Of a stretch of 64,000 nt of DNA, positions 43,146 through 50,959 are shown piece by piece. How positions within the stretch are numbered: the stretch's first letter is position 1; each line of letters begins with the position of its first letter. The notes beneath the pieces were generated by a model, which was not told the origin of the DNA, made no database searches, and saw nothing but the letters and a program-made list of their open reading frames with translations. The stretch is taken from NCBI RefSeq assembly GCF_001187725.1, contig NZ_LGIQ01000002.1:256890-320889 (forward strand), given 5' to 3'. The position numbers and the translations under genes are program-made. Source of the DNA: Brevibacillus reuszeri. Its GTDB lineage: Bacteria; Bacillota; Bacilli; Brevibacillales; Brevibacillaceae.

Positions 43146-45229
43146 GTCTTGTCAAACGTGAAACAATAGCCCGAGCCGTTATTCATCCAGCCCCTTCTGT
43201 TTCAAGAGGAGGCTGGAGGCCGTTATGGATGTTGTTGGGCGGGCTAGTGGTTCTGTCTATTCTGACGTTTGTGAGCTTAACACAGGGCATGGCTGATATC
43301 TCGCTGCGCTCGGTTGTTCAGGCGATTATCGCTCCGCAAGACATTGCAGATCATCAGCTCATACGCGGTGTCAGGCTGCCGAGGACGGTCATGGGCCTTT
43401 TGGCTGGGGCAGCGCTGGCAGTATCGGGGGCATTGATGCAAACGGTCACCCGCAACCCGCTGGCCTCTGAGACAACACTCGGCGTAAATGCAGGAGCGTA
43501 TTTGTTTGTCGTCTTTGGGATGGTCTTTTGGCCGGCGATTTTGCATCAATTTCCGCTTCCTTTTGCCATGGCGGGAGGAATTCTTGCTGCAGTCGCCGTT
43601 TACTCTATGGCAGGCGGACGAAAGGGAAGTCCTGTGCGCGTGGCGCTGTCAGGAATGATCGTCACGCTCGTTTTCTCCTCGCTGACGAGTGCAATCATTT
43701 TATTTAACGAGGAAACGACACAAGGAATATTTTTATGGGGCTCAGGCTCCCTCAAACAAAATGACTGGTCTGGTGTGGCATTTAGCTGGCCACTGATTAT
43801 TGGCGGAATTGTAGTCGGATGCCTCATGGCACGGCAACTGGACGTGCTTTCGTTTAATGAAGAAACGGCACGCTCCTTGGGTCAAAAGGTAGGAAAAACA
43901 CGACTCTTGGCTATGCTCATTGCCATTCTCATTACTTGCGTGTGCGTCAGTGTCGTTGGCCCTATCGGTTTTATTGGGCTTGTTGCACCACATCTGGTAC
44001 GCTTGTCCGGGATGACGAGACATAGCTGGCTGCTGCCAGTCAGTGCGATTTGGGGTGCAGCCCTGCTCGTCGCTTCTGACACGATTGCTCGGTCGTTTGT
44101 CAACGCATATGGCGAGCTTCCGGCTGGCGCGATTACCGCAGCAATCGGCGGACCTTGGCTGATCTGGCTTGCGATGCGGGTTTCTCGCAAAATAAGTGCA
44201 AGCACTGGCGCTAGTACCTCCATGAGTGTAGGCGGCTGGCGTTCACGGATTCCTTATCCGGTCTGGATTGTCCTGTTCAGCGGCCTTTTAGTTATCGTAT
44301 GGCTGATCAGCCTGGCGAGCGGAAACATGTACATTTCGCTGTCAGAGGTTTGGGCTATTGTTATGGGACAAGGAAATGACCTGTATCGTCAATTGATGTT
44401 TGAGCTGCGGATGCCACGTGTTTTGACGGCTGTATTGGCTGGCGTTGCGCTGGCGGTGAGCGGCAGCATGATGCAAAGCGCTGTTCGCAACCCACTTGCC
44501 GATCCGCAAATTGTCGGTGTGACAAGCGGGGCTGGCGTTGGAGCGATTTTGCTCTTGCTTGTCTTTCCGCACTTGTCGGACTGGATGCCACTGGGGGCAT
44601 TGCTCGGTGGGGTGGCTTCCGCTGCAATTGTCTATGCCGTATCGTGGAGACGTGGACTGAACCCAATCATTTTGACCCTTGTAGGGATTGCCGTTGCCGC
44701 AGCGGGTGCAGCCTTCATCAATATTTTGATTGTACAGTCGCAGCTTTTGGCAGCGCCAGCCCTCGCTTGGATGGCGGGAAGCACGTATGGTCGCGGCTAT
44801 TTAGAAGCAAGCCGCTTGCTGCCAGCTCTCCTCGTGCTGTTGCCGTTGGCATGGTGGCTGGGACGTCGTGTTGACTTGCTATCCTTTCATGACGAGAGCT
44901 CAATGGGGCTCGGCTTACGGGTTCGACGCACAAGACTGTACGTAGCGATGATTGCGGTACTCCTTGCTTCTCTGGCTGTCGCGAGCGTAGGGGCAGTCGG
45001 TTTTATCGGTTTGCTTGCACCACATGCTGCGCGCATTCTCGTTGGCTCGCATCATCGCAAGGCAGTGATAATATCAGCCCTGCTGGGTGGTTTACTATTG
45101 GCAGCGGCAGATTTGATTGGAAGAACAATTCTGATTCCAAAAGATATCCCGTCAGGCATTGTCGTAGCACTTTTGGGGGCGCCCTATTTATTTCTCCTGA
45201 TGTTCCGCTCGACTCGTTCTGGCTCCTAA
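43142..45229 (+). CDS. Fused double FecCD-type permease (FhuB-like)
   Basis: A 695-residue permease made of two FecCD domains in one chain, about 20 helices. Equivalent blocks recur: LPRTVMGLLAGAALAVSG then RNPLASETTLGVNAGA in the first half, and MPRVLTAVLAGVALAVSG then RNPLADPQIVGVTSGA in the second. Each half has a GxxFIGLxAPH loop that would contact the ATPase. It works with the binding lipoprotein whose gene it overlaps. Most Bacillus systems encode two separate permeases; fusion is best known from E. coli FhuB. No ATPase gene follows. Confidence 0.9.
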   Translation: MSLVKRETIARAVIHPAPSVSRGGWRPLWMLLGGLVVLSILTFVSLTQGMADISLRSVVQAIIAPQDIADHQLIRGVRLPRTVMGLLAGAALAVSGALMQTVTRNPLASETTLGVNAGAYLFVVFGMVFWPAILHQFPLPFAMAGGILAAVAVYSMAGGRKGSPVRVALSGMIVTLVFSSLTSAIILFNEETTQGIFLWGSGSLKQNDWSGVAFSWPLIIGGIVVGCLMARQLDVLSFNEETARSLGQKVGKTRLLAMLIAILITCVCVSVVGPIGFIGLVAPHLVRLSGMTRHSWLLPVSAIWGAALLVASDTIARSFVNAYGELPAGAITAAIGGPWLIWLAMRVSRKISASTGASTSMSVGGWRSRIPYPVWIVLFSGLLVIVWLISLASGNMYISLSEVWAIVMGQGNDLYRQLMFELRMPRVLTAVLAGVALAVSGSMMQSAVRNPLADPQIVGVTSGAGVGAILLLLVFPHLSDWMPLGALLGGVASAAIVYAVSWRRGLNPIILTLVGIAVAAAGAAFINILIVQSQLLAAPALAWMAGSTYGRGYLEASRLLPALLVLLPLAWWLGRRVDLLSFHDESSMGLGLRVRRTRLYVAMIAVLLASLAVASVGAVGFIGLLAPHAARILVGSHHRKAVIISALLGGLLLAAADLIGRTILIPKDIPSGIVVALLGAPYLFLLMFRSTRSGS

Positions 45230-45251
45230 ATACAAATACGTAGCTTCTTTT

Positions 45252-45303
45252 GCAGAAGAGTAGACCAGCCAGGAATCCTATATCCGCTTGTCTACTCTTC
45301 TGC
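45252..45303. terminator. Long perfect inverted repeat between permease and regulator genes
   Basis: Arms GCAGAAGAGTAGAC (45252-45265) and GTCTACTCTTCTGC (45290-45303) match at all 14 positions with a 24-base loop. TTGCTTG follows, a poor T tract, so it may be a terminator or a regulator-binding site. Confidence 0.5.
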
Positions 45304-45349
45304 TTGCTTGAGTAAACAAGGCGTATATGAAATGCAAGGGGGTGTGGCA

Positions 45350-46969
45350 ATGTCAAACCAACACAAAAGAATGTCGCATTTTCTGGTCTCATTAAAAAAG
45401 CACAGCTGGAGAGCAGGCTTTGGCTTGCGAGTACCGCAAGTACCGACTCATGCGCTGTGCTACGTGGCAGAGGGATGCGCAGCGATTACGATTAGCGGAA
45501 AAATAAACGAGATCAACTCAGGGACAGCGGTGCTGCTTACCCCTGGAATGAGAATAGAAGCACTCGCAGGAAATACCGGGTCGCTAGTTTTTTATGTGCT
45601 TCAGTATGTGGAAGCAGCCTTGCAGCCATCCAATCAGGTCGTGGAGATTATGAAAAACACGCTGCTTGCTGCCGATTTGCAGACGGATTCAACTGCGTTT
45701 GCGATCAGTCTGCCAGCGACTCTTCTGTCCAAGCTGGAGGAACTGGCGGCGACTGTTTCCAAGCAGGACTACGCTTCTATTTTACGTGGACAGCTTTTGT
45801 TTTATGAACTGCTCTCTTTCATCCATACCGAGCAATTGCAGCATGCGGAAAAAGGAATCGGACCCGTAGAAGCGACGCTTGCCTACATGCAAAAAAACTA
45901 TCGGGAGCCGCTGGATGTCGGTATTTTGCCTCGTGTTGCCCAGATGACACCAAGCTCGTATTGTCGCGCTTTTAAACGAGCAACAGGGATGACACCGAGC
46001 GAATATTTGACGCATCTGCGGATGAAGGAGGCCAAGGAATTGTTGGTCTCGTCCCAATATAGCGTCAAGGATGTGGCACGTAGCGTTGGTTTTTCCGATG
46101 AGCTCTATTTCAGTCGGCTGTTTAAAAAGCGGGAGGGTCTGCCTCCATATATATACATGAAGCAAGCAGGCCAGCGTGTTGCTGTGGTGAGCAAGCTGTT
46201 TTTACAGGATCATTTGCTAGCGATGGGGATTCAACCGATTGTTGCACCGTCTTTTCCCAGCTATTACACGACGAAATCAGGGTTTCCCCAGTATCTGCAT
46301 CACCGATTGCGAGGTACAAAAGCGCTGAATGCCGAGCAGCCAGTCGATCCGCAGGAGATCCTATGCCTGTCTCCAGATGTAATCGTCAGAATGAATGTGC
46401 AGGGAAGAGAGGATGCGCTCGAATGGAAGCAGACGCCGCAAACCTTGCTGTTCAACGATTATTTGCATTGGGACGAGTATCAAATGAACATAGCAACCAT
46501 GTTCCAAAAAGAGAGCGTTGCTGAGGAGATCATCCGACATATCGATACAGTGGAAAAGCAGGCAAAAGACGCATTGAAGTTCGTTACACGTAAGGGACGA
46601 TGGACGATTCTGCGTGTGCTCGGAGATGAGGTACGGATGTACGGAGTTTATGGTCATGCCTTGACCGACCTGTTTTATCACAAGCTCGGTTTCCAGCCTG
46701 ACCCGCGCGTGACACATGCCAGCTACAGGGCAGATGCGTTTTCCGAGCTGCTTGCGCTCGACCCGGAGCGAATCATTTTGATCTGGAGCGAAAAGAGTCA
46801 TGTGGCAGCCCTGGAGCAGAACCCGCTATGGAGAGAGCTGCGCGCGGTACGGGAAAATCAGGTCTACTACCCGGACAGCCGCGACTGGGACCCGTGGGGA
46901 CCGCTCGGGAGGGAGTACATGATCCAAAAGAGCACGTCATTTTTTCTTCGAGCAGCTGGTCACGGATAA
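45350..46969 (+). CDS. Btr-like AraC regulator with a siderophore-binding domain
   Basis: A 539-residue fusion. Residues 1-170 are a cupin-like sensor part; about 185-280 are an AraC double helix-turn-helix (GILPRVAQMTPSSYCRAFKR, YSVKDVARSVGFSDELYFSR); about 290-535 are a binding-protein domain (DPQEILCLSPDVIVR, DPERIILIWSEKS). It lacks a signal peptide, so the binding domain is cytoplasmic, as in Bacillus Btr, which activates siderophore uptake when it binds the ferric siderophore. Start ATG 45350 follows AAGGGGG. Its place between permease and binding-protein genes suggests it activates these transport genes. Confidence 0.88.
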   Translation: MSNQHKRMSHFLVSLKKHSWRAGFGLRVPQVPTHALCYVAEGCAAITISGKINEINSGTAVLLTPGMRIEALAGNTGSLVFYVLQYVEAALQPSNQVVEIMKNTLLAADLQTDSTAFAISLPATLLSKLEELAATVSKQDYASILRGQLLFYELLSFIHTEQLQHAEKGIGPVEATLAYMQKNYREPLDVGILPRVAQMTPSSYCRAFKRATGMTPSEYLTHLRMKEAKELLVSSQYSVKDVARSVGFSDELYFSRLFKKREGLPPYIYMKQAGQRVAVVSKLFLQDHLLAMGIQPIVAPSFPSYYTTKSGFPQYLHHRLRGTKALNAEQPVDPQEILCLSPDVIVRMNVQGREDALEWKQTPQTLLFNDYLHWDEYQMNIATMFQKESVAEEIIRHIDTVEKQAKDALKFVTRKGRWTILRVLGDEVRMYGVYGHALTDLFYHKLGFQPDPRVTHASYRADAFSELLALDPERIILIWSEKSHVAALEQNPLWRELRAVRENQVYYPDSRDWDPWGPLGREYMIQKSTSFFLRAAGHG

Positions 46970-47024
46970 TTCGCTCCATATAAACGGGGCAACCACGTCC
47001 ATGGAAAAGCAGGGCGAGTCTCTA

Positions 47025-47051
47025 TATACTATCAATTGATAATGGTTATCA
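47025..47051 (+). promoter_or_regulatory. Fur box and -10 element (binding protein 3)
   Basis: TGATAAT-G-GTTATCA (47037-47051) matches the 7-1-7 Fur core at 14 of 15 positions. TATACT at 47025-47030 is a probable -10 box; no clear -35 is seen, which would suit an activator-dependent promoter. Confidence 0.6.
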
Positions 47052-47089
47052 CTAACAGGATTATTGATAGAAGTGGGGGCAATATCGAG

Positions 47090-48130
47090 ATGAAAAGAAA
47101 CACTGGAGTTCAGCACATTCGCCACATACTGCTTAGTCTCTTTCTGGTAAGTATGCTCGCCGTTTTGGCAGGCTGCGGGGGGACAGCGAATCAGGCGCAA
47201 CAGACGCAAGCGCCAGCATCAACAGCACCGGCTGCAACCGAAGCACCAAAAGACGCAAGCACCCCGGCACCAGCGGATACAGGCGAGGTACGCGAAATCA
47301 AGCATGCTATGGGCACGACAGCAATCAAAGGGGAACCGAAGCGCGTAGTCATTTTGACCAATGAAGGAACAGAGGCTTTGCTCGCACTCAGCGTCAAGCC
47401 AGTCGGAGCCGTACAGTCATGGGAAGGAGAGCCGTGGCACGACCATATCAAGGCTGAGATGGATGGCGTGGAAGCACTCGGTTACGAAGATCAACCGAAT
47501 CTGGAGGCGATCGTCAGTCTGAATCCGGATTTGATTATTGGCAACAAAGTACGTCATGAGAAAATATACGATCAGCTGTCAAAGGTTGCGCCAACTGTAT
47601 TTTCCGAAGAGCTGTCTGGCAGATGGAAAACCAACTTTGCTCTGTATGCTGAAACCTTAAACAAAAAGGCAGAGGGCGAAAAGGTAATGAAGGAGTTCGA
47701 CGATCGCGTAGCGGCTGCAAAGGAAAAGCTCGGTCCAAAGGCGGCCATGAAGGTTTCCGTAGCCAAGTTCTCCAAAAAAGGCGTTCAGATTTATCAAAAG
47801 GATACGTTCAGTGGTGTGCTGTTTGAACAGTTGGGCGTAGCACGTCCAGCTTCGCAGGATGTCAATAATTTTGCGGAGCTGCTGTCAGAGGAAGGCATGT
47901 CTGCCATGGACGGCGACATCTTGTTCTATTGGGTTTCCGAGGCAAAAGGCTCCACGGAGATTACCGACATGGCGAAAAAATGGATGGATAGCCCGATTTT
48001 CAAGTCTTTGAATGTAACGAAAAACAATCAAGTATTCCGGGTAAACGAAACGATCTGGAATACAGCTGGTGGAATTAAAGCGGCAAACCTGCTGTTAGAC
48101 GATTTCATGCAGCGTATTGATGGAAAATAA
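47090..48130 (+). CDS. Iron-siderophore ABC transporter substrate-binding lipoprotein (3)
   Basis: A 346-residue binding lipoprotein with lipobox VLAGC (Cys29), an Ala/Pro/Thr-rich linker and a FeuA/YfiY-like fold (IKHAMGTTAIKGEPKRVVIL, LNPDLIIGNKVRHEKIYDQL). It binds a ferric siderophore outside the membrane. It follows the Btr-like gene and has its own Fur box, so it answers to iron and perhaps to the regulator. It has no permease of its own in the window and could share the fused permease. Confidence 0.88.
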   Translation: MKRNTGVQHIRHILLSLFLVSMLAVLAGCGGTANQAQQTQAPASTAPAATEAPKDASTPAPADTGEVREIKHAMGTTAIKGEPKRVVILTNEGTEALLALSVKPVGAVQSWEGEPWHDHIKAEMDGVEALGYEDQPNLEAIVSLNPDLIIGNKVRHEKIYDQLSKVAPTVFSEELSGRWKTNFALYAETLNKKAEGEKVMKEFDDRVAAAKEKLGPKAAMKVSVAKFSKKGVQIYQKDTFSGVLFEQLGVARPASQDVNNFAELLSEEGMSAMDGDILFYWVSEAKGSTEITDMAKKWMDSPIFKSLNVTKNNQVFRVNETIWNTAGGIKAANLLLDDFMQRIDGK

Positions 48131-48254
48131 AGATAGCAAGGCAAAAAGGATCTCACCTGCTCGCTGGATGAGGTCTTTTCCTTTTTTCTATGATTCTATC
48201 GTTTGGTTCCTGTACGATGGAGAAGTAGATAATCATGACGGAGGAAGAATGGAA

Positions 48255-48662
48255 ATGAACATCGAACAAGCTTTATTCGAAGCGGCAGTGGAGCTGATTC
48301 AGAAACGATACCCAACCGGTTGGGGCGGGGCAGCAGCGATGTATACGGAAGACGGGACGATTTTGACGAGTGTAGCGCCAGAGGTTTTGAATGCTTCGAC
48401 GGAGCTTTGCATGGAGACGGGTGCAATCTGTGAGGCGCACAAGCTGCAAAAGGTCGTAACGCATACGATCTGCGTTGTTCGTGATGACGAGCGTGCAGCG
48501 TATAAAATATTGACGCCATGTGGTGTCTGTCAGGAAAGACTCTTCTACTGGGGGTCAAAAGTAAAGGCAGCCGTCTATATGCCAGAGGGTGGACTCGTGT
48601 ATAAAACGCTGGACGAGCTGCAGCCATTTTATTGGTATCGTGCGTACAACCAAAATCAATAG
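48255..48662 (+). CDS. Cytidine-deaminase-family protein
   Basis: A 136-residue zinc deaminase-fold protein. Zinc and catalytic residues appear as CMETG (Cys and Glu, in place of the usual C/H-A-E) and PCGVCQERL. It is close in size to homotetrameric cytidine deaminases and blasticidin-S deaminase. The Met at the middle position is a variation. The substrate is uncertain. ATG 48255 has GGAGG 10 bases upstream; ATG 48249 is the alternative. Confidence 0.78.
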   Translation: MNIEQALFEAAVELIQKRYPTGWGGAAAMYTEDGTILTSVAPEVLNASTELCMETGAICEAHKLQKVVTHTICVVRDDERAAYKILTPCGVCQERLFYWGSKVKAAVYMPEGGLVYKTLDELQPFYWYRAYNQNQ

Positions 48663-48720
48663 AAATGAACCAAGAAATCGCGTACAATAAAAGTAATTTT
48701 CTACCAAAGGAGAATGCCCT

Positions 48721-48774
48721 ATGAGCAGTAGCTATCTGATTGTGCCAACAGTGATAGAGGTGAATAGCAACTAA
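48721..48774 (+). CDS. Possible 17-residue small ORF before an acetyltransferase gene
   Basis: ATG 48721 lies eight bases after AAAGGAG (48707-48713), with a TACAAT box about 20 bases further up. It encodes MSSSYLIVPTVIEVNSN and ends 15 bases before the acetyltransferase ATG, whose own AAAGGAG overlaps the small ORF stop. It may be a leader peptide or chance. Confidence 0.3.
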   Translation: MSSSYLIVPTVIEVNSN

Positions 48775-48789
48775 CAAAGGAGCGTTTCC

Positions 48790-49344
48790 ATGACAACAAG
48801 CAATGAAAGCTTATTTCGCGGTGAATTCCTTCGCTTTACAGCGGCGTATCCAGGTGATGCCGAACAGATGGCGCGTTTTAGTGAGGACTTCGACTATTTG
48901 CGCAGGCTGGATTCAGACTTTGCAGTTCCTCAGCAGCCCTCTGCCTTTGCAGCCTCAAACACACGCGGTACTAACAATGTCGAGTTCATGCTGCGTCCGT
49001 TAGAGGATGATCGACTGATTGGTTTTGTCGCTTTATTCAAAATCGAGTGGAATAACCGCGCTGCTCATATGGCAATGGGAATCGGCCACCCGAATGACCG
49101 GGGAAAAGGCTACGGAGTCGATGCATTGAAAATGCTCCTCCGCTACGCTTTCCATGAATTAAACCTAAACCGCGTCGGACTCGACGTCATCTCATACAAC
49201 GAGCCAGCCATCCGCGCCTACACCAAAGCAGGCTTCACGGAAGAAGGCAGAATGCGCTCCTCCGTCCTGCGCGAAGGCAAAAGCTACGACCGAATCATGA
49301 TGAGCATCCTGGCAGCAGAGTGGGAAGCCATGCAAAATAACTAA
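48790..49344 (+). CDS. GNAT acetyltransferase, RimJ/RimL type
   Basis: A 184-residue acetyltransferase, the same length and layout as the one at 4.05 kb. The CoA loop is DRGKGYGVDALKMLLRYAF, followed by NLNRVGLDVISYNEPAIRAY. Role and substrate are unknown; such enzymes acetylate protein N-termini, amino sugars or drugs. ATG 48790 follows AAAGGAGCG. A terminator follows at once. Confidence 0.85.
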   Translation: MTTSNESLFRGEFLRFTAAYPGDAEQMARFSEDFDYLRRLDSDFAVPQQPSAFAASNTRGTNNVEFMLRPLEDDRLIGFVALFKIEWNNRAAHMAMGIGHPNDRGKGYGVDALKMLLRYAFHELNLNRVGLDVISYNEPAIRAYTKAGFTEEGRMRSSVLREGKSYDRIMMSILAAEWEAMQNN

Positions 49345-49359
49345 TACGAATCTGTATCG

Positions 49360-49395
49360 AAATCCCTGACGAACGAAGATAGGTCAGGGATTTTT
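49360..49395 (+). terminator. Intrinsic terminator after the acetyltransferase gene
   Basis: Perfect 11-bp arms AAATCCCTGAC (49360-49370) and GTCAGGGATTT (49383-49393), then TTG and T-rich sequence. Confidence 0.8.
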
Positions 49396-49448
49396 GTTTT
49401 TATTGTCACCCACTCATTAAAAATGTCGGCGTACATAAACAGCTGGCA

Positions 49449-49653
49449 GAGGAAAATGGAGAAAATACGAAGCTCTTTGGAACACCGACCAAGGCGTAGT
49501 GAAAAAAGAGAAACACGCCTTTAAGCGTCCACCCCTGAGACACCTCCCGAACCCTTCCACTTTGGACGCGGTTTCGCTTTTTTCATGAAGCCGTCCAGTG
49601 AATCCTCTAAGCTAGTGTTCCAAGAAGCTGGAGCATTTTCTCCATTTTCCTCC
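49449..49653. repeat. Imperfect inverted duplication of about 42 bases
   Basis: The plus strand at 49449-49490 and the minus strand at 49612-49653 share GAGGAAAATGGAGAAAAT without change and then a similar stretch ending TTGGAACAC, with one indel and a few substitutions between. The copies face each other about 120 bases apart. Confidence 0.6.
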
Positions 49654-49712
49654 CCCCACCAAAGCCACGCAGAAATTTTTATCCCCCCTAAATACTTGTT
49701 CAACCATGACAT
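49521..49712 (-). CDS. Hypothetical 63-residue ORF, doubtful
   Basis: An open frame beginning MSWLNKYLGG and ending in a basic and glycine-rich tail (KPRPKWKGSGGVSGVDA). It contains one copy of the inverted duplication. No good ribosome site precedes the ATG and no family is recognised. Its start overlaps the probable DesR operator of the des gene. It may be a small protein, but a non-coding origin is as likely. Confidence 0.25.
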   Translation of the reverse strand: MSWLNKYLGGIKISAWLWWGEENGENAPASWNTSLEDSLDGFMKKAKPRPKWKGSGGVSGVDA

Positions 49713-49775
49713 TTGTCATGTCATCGACTTGACGTTTATGACTACAGGGATCTGACTGAATTTTCTACAATATAG
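49706..49775 (+). promoter_or_regulatory. des promoter region with probable DesR sites
   Basis: ATGACA-TT-TGTCAT (49706-49719) is a perfect inverted repeat, followed by a further GTCAT (49720-49724) and ATGAC (49738-49742), the spaced half-sites expected for DesR dimers upstream of des. CTACAATATAG near 49766-49776 is the likely -10 region; no good -35 is seen, in keeping with an activated promoter. Confidence 0.55.
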
Positions 49776-49837
49776 ATAGAAAATTGCGTCTGGCAAATCC
49801 GCCACCCGCGCGCATCATATCGAGGAGGATACATGCA

Positions 49838-50893
49838 ATGCACCAATCCAACATCGCTCATTTGAAAAAGAATGTTGCCCCCTTTGAAAAAACAGATACC
49901 AAATCAAGTATCAGACAGTTAATCAATACGATAGGTCCGCTGCTTTTGCTTTGGTATGGTGCGTATTTGAGCTTGTCTGTGTCCTACTGGCTGACACTCC
50001 CGCTTACAATCATCGCAGCCGGATTCATGATTCGAACCTTCATTATTTTTCATGATTGCTGCCATCAGTCGTTTTTTGCAAGCCGTACGGCAAACGATAT
50101 ACTCGGAATTATCACAGGTGTCCTCACGCTATGTCCTTATGAACAGTGGAAAAACGCCCATTCCATCCATCATGCAACGAGCGGCAACCTCGATAAGCGC
50201 GGTGTGGGCGATATTTGGATTATGACGGTAGATGAATATTTGGCTGCTCCATGGTGGCAGAAGATCGCATATCGGATTTATCGCAATCCATTTGTTATGT
50301 TTGGGATTGGCCCAATTTTTGTCTTTGTATTTCAATATCGCTTTAATCGCAAAGGGGCTCGTCGCCGCGAACGATTGAACAACTATTTGATGAATGTGCT
50401 GATTGTCGGCACATATGGGCTCATGATTTGGGCGATTGGCTGGAAGGCGGTTCTTTTGATACAAGGCCCGATCTTTTACATTTCTGGTGTAATGGGCATC
50501 TGGTTGTTTTACGTCCAGCATCAGTTCGAGGATTCTTACTTTGAAAACGAAGATCAGTGGAGCTATGTGAAAGCAGCTGTAGAAGGCAGCTCCTATTACA
50601 AGCTACCGAAAGTACTCCAGTGGCTGACAGGCAATATCGGCTTCCACCACGTACATCATCTGAGTCCAAAAGTACCGAACTACAACCTGGAAAAAGCACA
50701 TAATGAAACGCCTCCCTTGCAGATGGCAACAACGATTACGTTTGCGAATAGCCTGGTTGCACTACGCTTTCGCCTATGGGATGAGCAGGGCAAACGCTTT
50801 GTCAGCTTCAAGGAGTTAAAGCAGATGCTTACTGACAAAGAGTCCATCATGAATGCACTTCATAGCCCAAAACCAAGCTTGGAAGGAAAATAA
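49838..50893 (+). CDS. des: Acyl-lipid fatty-acid desaturase
   Basis: A 351-residue membrane desaturase, nearly the length of Bacillus Des (352). The three histidine boxes for the di-iron centre are HDCCH (72-76), HSIHH (108-112) and HHVHH (about residue 270), with membrane helices around 35-70, 185-225. It puts a double bond into membrane phospholipid acyl chains, raising fluidity in the cold. ATG 49838 follows GAGGAGGA. The desK-desR sensor pair lies directly downstream. Confidence 0.92.
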   Translation: MHQSNIAHLKKNVAPFEKTDTKSSIRQLINTIGPLLLLWYGAYLSLSVSYWLTLPLTIIAAGFMIRTFIIFHDCCHQSFFASRTANDILGIITGVLTLCPYEQWKNAHSIHHATSGNLDKRGVGDIWIMTVDEYLAAPWWQKIAYRIYRNPFVMFGIGPIFVFVFQYRFNRKGARRRERLNNYLMNVLIVGTYGLMIWAIGWKAVLLIQGPIFYISGVMGIWLFYVQHQFEDSYFENEDQWSYVKAAVEGSSYYKLPKVLQWLTGNIGFHHVHHLSPKVPNYNLEKAHNETPPLQMATTITFANSLVALRFRLWDEQGKRFVSFKELKQMLTDKESIMNALHSPKPSLEGK

Positions 50894-50959
50894 CTCTGCC
50901 ATATACCCTTCGATTCGGATACACTTAAATAACAGGGTGTAGAAAAAAGGTGGGCAGCC

